Assembly (NCBI RefSeq): GCF_026745355.1
Contig: NC_079206.1
Coordinates: forward strand, 20,594,392 to 20,658,391
From: Beta vulgaris subsp. vulgaris
Lineage: Eukaryota; Streptophyta; Magnoliopsida; Caryophyllales; Amaranthaceae
Length of the DNA: 64,000 bases
Direction: 5' to 3'
Shown here: positions 33,301 to 44,700 of the stretch, in pieces
How the letters are laid out: every line of letters begins with the position of its first letter
Numbering within the stretch: position 1 is the stretch's first letter
Translations under genes and position numbers: made by a program
Notes under the pieces: model-generated
Database searches by the model: none
What the model saw: the letters and a program-made list of their open reading frames with translations, nothing else
Told to the model about the DNA's origin: nothing

Positions 33301-36300
33301 CAAGAAAGTTAACTTCTACTTTTGCAGCTATATTTATAAAAAAGATGACTTAGATATATATTGAATATAAATGAATGCCCATAATGGCAAAATGTGGGTA
33401 TTAAACTTTGGGGCCATATCTCAACTATTTAGGAACAAGTATCTGCCCTCCTGAAGCAGGATCCATAAGAGATAATTACTGTGATTTCGTATAGAAACCT
33501 GGAATTGTCACAAATACGCATTGACATCATGATTCATGACACATTAGTAAACACCATCTGGAGTCTTCCAGAATGTATTTTGGGCTTTCAGATGGCTATT
33601 CCTCTGTATCGAGTCCCCTTTCTGAGAACGGGAAAATAATAGTAAAAATACACTATTGGATAGTTTATGACGTGGCTGGGGGAGCTGTTTTACATTGATG
33701 TTAATTTCCTTTTTTCCCCTCCCAGGACGGACAGTGCCTTTAAGTTTGGCTGGTTTTTCCTGACATACTTGGTGAGTTTTCAACATTAATGTTTTTACAC
33801 CTATTTTTTTGCTGCTGCGTGTGCTGGATATCTGGTGTCTAACATTAATGTAATGTTACCATTTTCCTGCAGCTGCATATGCTTTTTTGTATCTTTGCTG
33901 CAATTGCTCCCCCAATTGTGTTCCATGGGCAGTCTTTAACGTAAGTTTTCTGCTCTTGTTTGACAAGGAAAATATCAGCTAATATCTTGTTTGGAATAAT
34001 GTCATAATCAGATTTAATATTGCTGGGTTCCATTGAAGTGGCACAAAATTTATAGAGAGGCGGATAACAATTAAAAAGCAGACAGAATTGTTTATGCTAT
34101 TTTTATCATGATGATTGTTTTGGTGGTCGTGTGATTTACCAAAATATTTAATTATGGACCGTCTGTTAAATGGCACCAAAAATAATGATCTTATTGTAGT
34201 AGTTAAACTAATAATTTGATGGCTATTAAGGTTTTAGTGGAAATTATATACCTTCTGTCATAATAGGTCTACATTACATCACTAAATAGGAATATTTATG
34301 AGGACGTAATGTTATAGGTGTTTCTCCTTCGTGGGAATAATTAATAAGGATTACTTGAAGTTGTAGTGTATTGAGCAAGTTTCTTTTCCTCATTTTCGAC
34401 TGTTTCAGTTCTTTTCGCGTTTCTCTCTCTCTCTTTTCTTTTTCTTTTGGTTAGGGGATGGGTGGGTGGGATAAGGTTAGGTTTGGGGATAGCAATTGTT
34501 ATGGCTCACTAGTGATGTAAGAAATTGCCTTTTTTGGTTGGGAAGATGGGTAATTGACTTTCAATTCCTGTTGGCCAATCCCCAATCTCACTAAAGTAAG
34601 GTAGAGAAAAGCTGGGGAGGAAGTATATCATGTAAGTATATTTGTTCATGTTTAATTCATTCTACATCCTGTTTGCATCTTCTATATCAAAGGTAGTCTT
34701 CTCAGTTTTGATTTTGTCTTGGTTGCAATGTGAATACTTTTATTTTTGGGAGAGTATTATATTTTGATAATTAGTTCTGCTGAAGACTCCCTTTACTGAT
34801 CTTATGTTCAGAATTTTATTTATATTTGGTATTTGGTACTTGCTCAATTTTGCATCTCTATTTACAAATTTTCAGGGGTATCCTTGCAGCTATCGATGTA
34901 TTTCCTCATAGTGTTTTGGTTGGGGTAAGTTTGCTTAAGCATTCATATCTTTCATGTGCCAAGCTTTCGTACTTCTTCGAATTTAATGCAACAAAGAGGT
35001 ATTATTTGTGAGACATAAAATATTCTTTTGTTGCATTTAATTTGAAACAGAGGAAGTATAAGGAATACTTTTTTGCAATATTCATGAAGCCATCAAACAA
35101 CCTAGTATTATATCAATTTAATGAGAAATGATGTTTTGAACTTCGAAGTTTTAAGCATGTTTATTCCCTTTAGTGCATTTGATCTTTATTGTCATGTTGG
35201 TCATAGATGTAACTCTGGAGTTTATATTTTTCCAATTTATCAAATTCAGATCTTATTCTTCTAATCATCCTTTTTTGGTAATATTCATTCTTCTAATTAT
35301 CTATCCTCTGGGAGTCATAAACTCTAATTTGAAATTCATAGCTTTTCTCTAGTCTATTGCAGTAAATTGTTCAATGTTATCATATTCTATAGGCTTCTTT
35401 CGAGTTTGTTATTTCTTGTTTTCATTGGTATGCAGCCAGCAGAGTGACAGACCTGAACTGATATTGTTTGATCTTATTGCATATACAGATATTTTACTTG
35501 ATTGGGTTTGCCTTCTTTTGCTTGGAATCACTTCTGAGCTTGTGGGTTCTTCAGGTGAGAATGATACAAACTGTTTCCATTTGTTTTTTTTTGAGTATCG
35601 TGTTCAAGTCTAGGATTGACTGCTACCAGTTTGTTCCTTGGTCACGCTTCTGTAACACTGTTAAAAAGTTTCAGAAGATGTGCAAATGACCCCTTTGTTT
35701 TCTGGTGGCTGATGATTGTGTTTCATTACCCCATGGAAAAGAAAAGGGACCCAGTATTTTTCTTTTATTTAAGATCTCTGCTGGGCCTGTTTTCTTCAAC
35801 TCCGGTTGAGGCTTTGTAGGCTTGATTGCTTGAATTATTTTGACTATAACGGCATGTAGGAAATATAATCTAGCTGAATTTAGATATCGTTGATTTCTTC
35901 TGTCCATTCAATTACATGTGCCTTTCTGTCATTAAACAGAAACCACTTCAGTCCAATATGCAATTCACGAACCTTGTTATCATTGTATGGAAACCGTATC
36001 TTGTGTATATATAGTTGACATGTCATTGTAGTATATTAGTGAAATTTGCGTCTAATAATATACAGTATCTAACAGTATTGTCAACAAATTGAGTTTAGTT
36101 CAGATGTCAATTCCAGTTTATGGAAAGCATCTCAGAAAATTGATTGGATAGTTGCTGAAGTAGATAAAAGGGAAAAGGTGGAAGAAGAATGAATGTATTG
36201 CTTAGACGGTTGTATAATCTGCTTGCTGTCCTCTTACCTGTATCTTGTAGATGAAATAGACTTTCAGGGCCCGTTTGGTTAGTGATCATAAATAATGGTA

Positions 36301-37849
36301 ATGTAATAAAATTTATTGTAAATTTGTGAAGAAGTTCTCATGTCAATAACCATGGGAATGAAACTTTATCACAAAACATGGGTTTCGTTTTATGAATTTC
36401 CATTACCACCCAATACCACTTTCCCAAGTAATGAATAGTAATGAGATTTTAGGAAGAAAATGCTTGGGATGAAGTAGCATTAACATAGGTAATGACATTA
36501 GATTTCTAGTACAAATTTACACTATACTGCATTACCATTTCTACTATTTATAGCCTCTTACCAAACGGGCCATTAGTATTTTGGAATGGGGGAATTTGTG
36601 AAAGGGGAGGGAATGTATAGGGACTTGGGGAGAGATCTAGTTACCCTTGTTTAGATGTGATGGGAAAGGAAGGGAAATGGAGGAAACGTTTTCTTCCCCT
36701 TTTAATACACCAAAAGATTTGGAAAGAAAATACAAACCCACTTTTCCTTTTGCCTCTCCTCCCCTCCCCTCCCCTCCATGATTGCTACCAAACTCATCGT
36801 ATGCTTCCTTACTCCTCAGTATTAGTCCTTTTACCATGTTTATTAAAGGAAGAGGAGAAAAGATGTACTACTTCCCAGTTCCCCCTCCTAAGATTTATTT
36901 TTCCATATGATTCATGTTGATTATAATCATGAGCATTAACCGATAATATATTAGTATAGTGGGAATAGAGACACCATTGATTGAGTAAATATGCATTATC
37001 AACTGAACTGAACAACATAGTGGACAAAGCAAATAGAATGGTGGACACTATTTTTGGGACGGGGGTATATCAATAAAAATTTGCTTCAGATACATGGTGA
37101 TAGAAGGGAAAGTAGATTATCTGCTTAAATTAACCTTTTGATGCATGGAATACACATCACAGTCTTGCTTTCTCTCACAGTGTGTTATTATCTATATTAC
37201 GGTTTTGATTAGCCTTCACCAGTTACCAAAGGGAAGTTGAAAGAATCTCAGTCTAATAGCCAATTATATACTTTTGGGTTTCAATGGAACACGGACTTGG
37301 TCAAATGTATACTTGTTGCGCAGTATCAAGTCATTGAGTGTCTTTTGGATCAAGGGGCTATAGAAAATCATCTCTTCAGAATTGCAGAGCTAAGGCTAGA
37401 AGATCCTCTTTTGGATTTTTGTGCTGTAGTGTTGCATACATCTGAAATCCTTTCATCTCACCATCCACCAGAGCATTGTTAGAGCCTTAGAGGGAGTAGG
37501 AGCTGGATAATGTGTCGTATCAATAGTTTTTTGGCCTTGTGAAAATTTTCGATCTTTATGTAGAAGCTCAGTAGAAGATGTCATTAGCATTTGAGTTTGG
37601 TAATTTGAGGTAGTTGAGATCTCTTGTAACATATGCCTATCCTTAAATTTTCGCCTCGTTTATCTGCCACAGTGTCTAAAACCCTCAAAATCTCACGATA
37701 TTGTCGGTTTCTGCGACCATTTACTTAATTTAGATATGCAAACTTGGCTTTTTCTAATCTATTCCATTTGTGTTTTCCTTTTTATCTGACATAATATTAT
37801 GTTTGCTTCTTTGCAGAAAGTTTACATGTATTTCCGAGGGCACAAGTAA
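30385..37849 (+). CDS. Secretory carrier-associated membrane protein, SCAMP (12 exons)
   Basis: Four-span membrane protein of the plasma membrane, trans-Golgi and early endosomes that acts in post-Golgi trafficking. Exons: 30385-30420, 31802-31900, 31984-32043, 32170-32203, 32356-32478, 32653-32715, 32804-32897, 33726-33771, 33873-33940, 34876-34924, 35489-35554 and 37817-37849. All are GT-AG and in frame, giving 256 residues. An NPF motif (VNPFA, about residue 9-11) could bind EH-domain endocytic proteins. A charged coiled coil ([17 protein letters not shown]) spans about 47-75. [13 protein letters not shown] and [16 protein letters not shown] precede TM1 ([15 protein letters not shown]). 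TM2 is [19 protein letters not shown], followed by [22 protein letters not shown]3, and TM4 ([18 protein letters not shown]). The C-terminus [10 protein letters not shown] is the short plant SCAMP type. Introns hold a Stowaway MITE (31258) and a 304-bp TIR element (36268). The tiny 12-codon first exon is the least secure part. Confidence 0.93.
31258..31523. mobile_element. Stowaway-type MITE in SCAMP intron 1
   Basis: 266 bp. CTTCCTCCGTTTCATTTTAA at the left and its inverse TTAAAATGAAACGGAGGGAG at the right, with TA on both sides (31256-31257 and 31524-31525). The best-preserved copy of this subfamily in the window and a reference for the PRK intron copy and the split copy. Confidence 0.92.
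36268..36571. mobile_element. 304-bp TIR MITE in SCAMP intron 11
   Basis: Left end GGCCCGTTTGGTTAG and right end CTTACCAAACGGGCC are inverted repeats with one mismatch. The interior is AT-rich (TAATGGTAATGTAATAAAA and inverse-like ATTACCATT). This terminus is common in plant hAT or PIF-type MITEs. No clear target duplication, so the superfamily is open. Confidence 0.78.
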
Positions 37850-39406
37850 AATTCTTCAAGCATCCAAGAGTCAAGATCTTCATTTGGTTTGTATTATAAC
37901 CTCCCGTACCTCCCCATTCAGCAAAGAGTGTTCAGAATTATTACGGCGTGCTTTTCTGATAGACAAGCCTTAGTTTTAGTTTTAGTTTGTGCATACCATG
38001 TAAAAATGTTGAGGGTATCCCTTATTCATTTTGTTTACTCATTGTATCTTCGAAGTTGCGTAGTGATTCCTGTAGTTACATGTCAGTGCGACCCTTGTAA
38101 AACTGAAAAATGGAAGACCGATTGCGTGTTGGGTGTGCACTAAGTGTTTGGAAGTGTTGCGATCAAATTGAGAACTTTCAAATGTTATTTTTACTGTTGC
38201 TGTGCTATTACTTTGCAGGGGTTAGGTCTCTCCATGACAGCATAAATACATTGATCTAGGAGAAATGGTTCGACAGTGGCGTGTGGAGACAATAGTTGGA
38301 AATATTTTTTGTTTCATATTACAATTAACTGCTCAACCAATTTTCCGAATTCTATTTGTCATTTAAAATTTGTTGCCTAATTTAATGTTCATTCAAACGT
38401 ATCCAACTACTTTCAACACCGTGTAAAGAATTTCTGCATGATCTTTATTATCTTTATAGCAAGTTAATATGATATGTTTCTTGAAATTCCTCATTTTATC
38501 TCTTTATATTTTTGGATCTTGCTCACGGATGTCCAAGGGCGTTGGATAAGCCTTATATTAAAAATCTTAGAACGCATTCCAAAATCGCTTGGTATTTGAT
38601 ATAATTAATGTCTAGATTTATTTAATATTCTTATTTTAGTTCATTCTCTTCTAAAATGGAGAATTTATGATTTTGGACTCTTTCCATATAATGTGACACC
38701 TTTTGCAAAAAAATATGATTTTCATTTCAGTTTCTAGTTGAATGCCAACATATGGCATGTCAATATTGGCGGGATATGGGAAAGTAAGAAAAAAAAAGTG
38801 TTGGTATGGGAAAGTAGAAGAGAAAAGGTAAATTAGGAACTGCAATTCTGTAAGTTACTAAAACATGATGTGAAAGATGAGACGGAGGAGAGAAAAAACA
38901 TGGAGAACCATAATTGTTGATGTTGGACCTGTTCAGGTCCAAACTTGTCTTAGTAAGATCTCTTATCCATGTGCACATAAAAAGCAGAAAGCTTGCTCCA
39001 CGAACTTTCACTTTTCAAAAAATTAATCTAGTTGACGTGGACCTAACATTATTGCCTATATTTACTAATTACTACCATTTCTGAAAGAATGAAGCTCAGC
39101 CCACCAACTAATACATTGGGCCAACCAACAATCCATATCTTTTGGAGATTGGAAAGCGACAACACCTACTTCTCTTTCAGCTCGTCTAGCTCCGATAGCT
39201 TGAACGGAGATCTAAGCGAGTTGGCTATACACTCAACTCACATTCACCCACTGACACATTATCCTATCCCTACCACTGATAAGATGAGTAATTTGAATGC
39301 GAATGAGAATATGTATGTAGGTAGGTGAGTTTTGATGATGCATTAAACCCTTCCTAATTCTACTAAAGAACGCTTTTACTATTGAAATGTTTTGCTCATT
39401 TGACTA
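37850..39406. other. SCAMP 3' flank and intergenic DNA
   Basis: Starts with the probable SCAMP 3' UTR. The rest is AT-rich with no recognised gene. An AGAAAAAAAAAGTGTTGG/ATATGGGAAAGTA repeat pair occurs near 38774-38815. Frames up to about 80 codons (for example 38760-39011 on the minus strand) resemble nothing. Confidence 0.35.
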
Positions 39407-39440
39407 AGGATGTGTTCTCCTCAACTTAAAAAAATTAAGT

Positions 39441-39655
39441 TTCAGGTCCAATAAGTTCAGATAAGTTTAGATAAGTTGCAATAAGGTCCAATCAGGACAA
39501 TAAGTTTCAATCAGGTCTAATAAGGTCCAATAAGTTCCAATAAGTTCCAATAAGGTGCAATAAGTTCCAATAAGGTGCAATAAGTTCCAATCAGGTCTAA
39601 TAAGGTCCAATAAGTTCCAATCAGGTCTAATCAGGTCCAATAAGGTCCAAATAGT
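39441..39655 (+). repeat. Decamer array, left arm
   Basis: About 20 head-to-tail variants of AATAAGKTCC and AATCAGGTCY with a strict 10-base step over long stretches. Three units give a 30-base period, which explains the repetitive minus-strand frame with LLDLIRPDWN-type peptides; it is not a gene. Confidence 0.9.
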
Positions 39656-39796
39656 CAATGTTCAATAAACATTTGTATATTTGTCCATTATTTTTTATTC
39701 ATAATTTCATATCACTATTAGCTGATTATGTTATTACTAGAATTTTAATTGAAGTACCACAATGATTGTATAGTATTATACTTGTATTAGTGTCTA

Positions 39797-40190
39797 CTAG
39801 CCTTTTATGCACGCGATGCGTGCGTCGATTGTTTAGGTCTGTTCTTAATAAATTTCATGTAAATATAATTTTAGAATTGTGATTTATAATTATTGTTGTA
39901 CAAACTAATGTAAAGTGATTAGAAATTGTAATGAACACTTAAATATAAGGTTTTATAGTCAATTTAAATTTGTAATTTTCTTAATTAAATAACCATTTTT
40001 CTAATTGTGTCAAGTTACTTTATTAAAACTTATTTAGTTTAATTTATCATTAGAATTTTGATCCCATCTTTTAAATTAGGAAAGGATATATTGAGAAGAT
40101 TTGAATATCCAATTATATATTTAGCTAAGGACAAAAGGGACTTTTTAAATGAAGACACCATAGCTCCCCCCTTGGCTTATATAATAGAGA
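39797..40190 (-). mobile_element. Short non-autonomous Helitron
   Basis: Read on the minus strand it begins TCTCTATTATATAAGCC and ends GCACGCATCGCGTGC-ATAAAAGG-CTAG. The hairpin GCACGC/GCGTGC lies about 10 bases before the terminal CTAG, and the insertion is between A and T. These are the defining Helitron features (5' TC, 3' hairpin, CTRR, A|T target, no duplication). 394 bp, no RepHel gene. Confidence 0.85.
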
Positions 40191-40710
40191 TTATTTTTAT
40201 TAAATATTTGTATTATTGTCTATTATTATATTATTCATATCATTATTAGTTGATTATGTTATTATTAGAATTTTTTTATTAAAGTACCACAATGTATAGT
40301 GTTATACTTGTATTATTGTCTATGATTAGATTATTCATATTACTATTAGCTGATTATATTATTATTAAATAATATTATAATCATGGTCAAATAATTAAGC
40401 TAAGGTTAACAATAATTATCATTATAATTACAATATTTTGCAATTCGTCTTTAAATAACTAGAGATAACATATTTTCGTTACTAATAACAATGAAAGATA
40501 TAAATGTTATCAATTGATTGCTTGTTTTGGCTACGGTGATATACGAAATTTTTTCTCTTTTTTTTTTTTATTTTCTCCCTCCTTTATAATAATGCATAAT
40601 ATGTAATTTGGTACAAGTAACAAGTGAGAGATGAAAGTAGAGAGAGAGATAAGGAGTTAATGCAGTCTACTACCTTCAAGTAAATGAAAGTGGAGTGAGA
40701 ATTTTTCATA

Positions 40711-40982
40711 CTTCCTCCGTTTTTTTTATAGATGCTACATTTCCCTTAAATGGAAATGTCATAATAGATGCTACATACCATAAATGGATTCCTTTTCACC
40801 ATAAAAATCTTAAAATACTATTAAAAAGTTGGTGGTCCCCCACATTCTCTTTTAAAATACTCATACTTTTTCCTTAACAAATGTTTTTTTATTCAAAAAG
40901 TGGTAGTCCCCTACTTTCTCTCTCTACCTTTCTTAAAACCCCCCACTTTCTCTATGTAGCAAGAATAAAAACACGGAGGAAG
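40711..40982. mobile_element. Stowaway-like MITE
   Basis: Left end CTTCCTCCGTTTTTTTTATA and right end AAAAACACGGAGGAAG, with TA on both sides (40709-40710 and 40983-40984). The interior repeats ATAGATGCTACAT. Inserted in the decamer TIR element. Confidence 0.82.
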
Positions 40983-41277
40983 TATGTGCCAATTTTAACT
41001 TGTTAGCAATAAATGTTAATCAACTTTTGATTTTCTACTAGTGTTTTATAAAATCAAAACAAGACTATTAGATATATTAGTGGTGAAAGTTATGTATAGG
41101 TAAATATATAAATAGTAATTTTTTTTGTTAAATTAATTATCATAAGAGATAATTAATAATAATTATTGTTTTAAAGGACGAATTTTAATAATTATTACTT
41201 CAAAATAAATTTTGAGGGGCAGTATTTACGTTAGGGGTAATATTTATGTTACTAATGATCAATTTTTTGTTTAATAA

Positions 41278-41535
41278 GGTCAAATAAGTTTCAATCAGGT
41301 CCAATAAGGACTAATAAGTTTCAATCAGGTCCAATAAGGTCTAATAAGTTTCAATTAGGGCCAATAAGGTCTAATAAGTTTCAATCAGGTCCATAAGTTC
41401 CAATAAGGTTCAATAAGTTTCAATCATGTCCAATAAGTTCCAATCAGGTCAATAAGTTGAATCAGCTTTAATAAGTTCCAATAAATTCAGTTTAGATTCA
41501 ATAAATTCAGTTTAGATAAGTTCAGGCCAATAAGT
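41278..41535 (+). repeat. Decamer array, right arm
   Basis: Units such as AATAAGTTTC, AATCAGGTCC and AATAAGGTCT with a 10-base step, near the right end of the TIR element. Individual decamers read in the same direction as in the left arm, so the array itself is not inverted while the element ends are. Confidence 0.88.
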
Positions 41536-41784
41536 TGAAGAGAACACGACCCTAGTCAGCTACCACTTATCAATTCTTGTTGGTTATCGTTGATTCTTTA
41601 AACCTCCTCAAACCTAACTGAAAAGGTTCTTTTGGACGATTAATCGAAAGTGTTCTCGCCCCCATAAACGAACTCCCCTTCTTAAACCCTAAACACCCCC
41701 TTCTTTCTCTTCTCACCTCGCCGGAACTCCTTTATAGTGACCGTTACTGATTTCATCTCTTTAATTTGGTTATCAAATTCAATA

Positions 41785-44700
41785 ATGGGTCGTAAAATCA
41801 AGGATGTTCTGAGCTCAGGTGGTGAACAAAGCAGGAAAAACAAGGGGAAGAGAAAGCTACAAGAAGAAGATGAACATATAGAAGCTCAAATCAATGGCGA
41901 AGACCCAGAAATCTTAGTCTCCAAAAAGGAGGAAAAGAAGAAGAAAAAGAAGAATAAGGAGGAGAGAGAAAATGGGTCAGAATTGGGTAAAGAGTTTGAT
42001 GAGGGAAGTGGAAAGAAGGAGAAGAAGAAGAAGAAGAAGAAGGAGAAAGATGAGAACTTTATCAATGGAGAAGCAAATAAAGATGATGAAAAAACTGAAG
42101 AAGAGAAGAAGAGTTATGGTGGTGTGGTGGTTTCTGGGAAGAATTTTGGTGATTCAAAATATTCGCCATTGAATTCATTTTCTGATTCCAAGCTCCCTGA
42201 AAATGTGCTTGAGTGTTGCAAAACTTTTGATAAGCCTTCTCCAATTCAGTCTCATGCCTGGCCTTTTCTTTTGGATGGCCGTGATTTTATAGGGATTGCT
42301 CAAACTGGGTCAGGTATAATGATAATCTATACTGATGTTTTTTTTTCTTCTGAAATGTTACATATGATGTAGTATTATATATGGTATGTTCAATACTTTT
42401 ATGTGATAATACAGGTTATTATCTTGTTTGAAATAAAAATATGATGTTGATGTTATGATCAGGTAAGACTTTAGCATTTGGGATTCCAGCAATGATGCAT
42501 GTATTGGGCAAAAGAAAGAGTGAGAAGTCTAGGAGGGTGAATCCACTTTGCCTTATATTGTCTCCTACAAGGGAGCTTGCACAACAAGTATGTATTCTTA
42601 CATCTGTTGTGTATGTGTGTTTTGAGACAAGGATTTATGCCATTGAGGGTTTATGTATGTATTTTTCTCTTTTTGTAGATTGCTGATGTCCTTTGCGATG
42701 CTGGGCAGTCGTGTGGCGTAAAGTCTACTTGTTTTTATGGAGGAACCTCCAAAGGACCTCAATTAGCTGCTTTGAAATCTGGTGTTGTAAGTATTTCAAT
42801 TGGCATGTGTATACACATATGATTGCTAGGTTGATTGTGTAGTGAGGGTAATTTTTTTTTTTTTTTTTGGTAAATGAGTGTTAGTTGCATCATTGTTAAT
42901 ATTGCTATAGAAAAATTTACAGAAATGGTGTGTTTAGCTCATGGATTGTTTGATACCAGTATACCATATAGATTTTACATATTGGCCTCTCTTATGCCTT
43001 TTCATCTCTTCTTTGCTTCCTGTTTTGATGCTTGGTCACTACACTTTCACTACTAGTGCTTCTCCTACGTCGTGTACGTTGTCATCATATATGCTACTTG
43101 TATTTATGATAAGAGAGGGCAAGGATATTTTAGTCACCCTTTTTTAATTTTGTCTTAAATGTCTTTTCTTTGCAGTTTGCTCTAGTGCTATTTATATATG
43201 TTTGTTTAATATCTCCAAATCTTCTAAGAGTTTGGAGCATTTTTACGCATTTCCTTTGATTGAACATTATTATCTATCATATAGAGTATAAACCATCCAT
43301 ATCTTATGACTTCAGGACATTGTTATCGCGACTCCAGGACGTCTGAAGGATTTGATTGAAATGGGTAAATGTCATCTGAATGAAGCTTCATTTGTGGTAA
43401 GCATGGATTAATATAAACAAAGAATTTCACATCAAGTACGGGACTTCTTTTCCCAGTTAGTGGACACGCTTGAAATTTTGTTATTGCATGTGAGGGCTGC
43501 AGATAGCCATCCCTTCCTTCACAAGCACACACTTGTGTTTTATTCTTTGTAATTGACCAGTTTCCTGATTAATTCAGGGAGACAAAGAAGGAATATGATC
43601 CATTTTCCAATCTAGCTTAACCTCCCTTTTCTTGTTTAAGCCTTTGAGTTATAATCCAACCTTTTCTGGCTCAGAAATGGAACATATAGGTAGGTTGCAC
43701 AGAGACGGATACGGGTACGGGTGTTTTTTTTTTATCTTATGATAAGATACATATGCTGATTTGGGAAAATTTTCGTGGCTGCTAAAGAAGAAGAGAGTTG
43801 GATTTGAAGTTTTTATTTCATGATTGTCTTCTGGAGTTGGTTGATTTAGGTCACTAATTTATCACGCAATGTGTACACCAACCCCAATTTTGGTCCAGTC
43901 ATTGAGTGAAAGAAAGCCAATTTGGAGATGTAAGGGTTAATCAAATTGACCTTCTTAATGACTGCTTAAGCATTTTCTGCAAAACTCGTATGTATCTCAT
44001 CCCTGGTAACTGGTAATGTGAGAAATTCTCTTATAGCATTACTTGCATATCCTTTATGGGCATCTGTTCCTTCCTAGACCTTTTTAATTAATAAAACCCG
44101 AATCCCATATTGTGAAATACAAATGGGAGGATTAAGATGTCAGACACAAACAAATTTTTAGATCAGGAAATCTTTTTCTTTTTTGTAATTAATTTCTCAG
44201 GTTTAGCAATTGTCCTCCATTGATGCGTTTTTACAACCATTCTACTTTACTCTTTGCTGTCTCCAAGATTGCAAAATTTCAGATTTCTTGTATCACGTGA
44301 AATTTTTAGACGTCTTTTTGGCTTCCATCAAGGATCATTTCTTTTGTCGAAAGATTCAAGACAAGGCCTTTTGCACTGTTATTAGTATGTGGTTTTTACT
44401 GTACTACATATTTCACTAACATCAGCTCCCCGCTGCCCCCTAAATTAGCTCCGACTAATACATGTTTCCTATTTACTCTCTTGACTGGTTGAATTAATTA
44501 CTCCCTTTTCTTATAAGATAGCAGATGGTTATTAATTTTTGAAGATTCCATATACTTGTTCGACTGATCTCTGTCTTGATATCTTCTGTGCAGGTTTTGG
44601 ATGAAGCGGATCGTATGCTTGATATGGGATTTGAGCAAGATGTCCGTTCTATACTGGGCCAGACATGCTCTGGTATGTTATGGTGTCATCCGGTTTCATT

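Larger units (their letters stand above)
39407..41551. mobile_element. 2.1-kb TIR element with 10-bp-periodic arrays at both ends
   Basis: Left end AGGATGTGTTCTCCTCAACT; reverse-complemented right end GGTCGTGTTCTCTTCAACTT. Flanked by CTA on both sides (39404-39406 and 41552-41554), a 3-bp duplication as made by PIF/Harbinger elements. Subterminal arrays of AATAAGTTCC/AATCAGGTCC decamers occupy about 39441-39655 and 41278-41535. The AT-rich middle holds a minus-strand Helitron (39797-40190) and a Stowaway MITE (40711-40982). No transposase. Related to the element at 52500-53378. Its right edge lies about 230 bp from the RH5 helicase start codon. Confidence 0.75.

Noticed and set aside
39467..39658. 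Minus-strand frame with repeated LLDLIRPDWN peptides
   Set aside because: Produced by the 10-base repeat (30-base frame period); no start context or family match.
41737..41784. Upstream in-frame ATG of the RH5 helicase
   Set aside because: Would add a hydrophobic [12 protein letters not shown] stretch not expected for RH5; the second Met gives the usual Lys-rich start. Kept as an alternative only.
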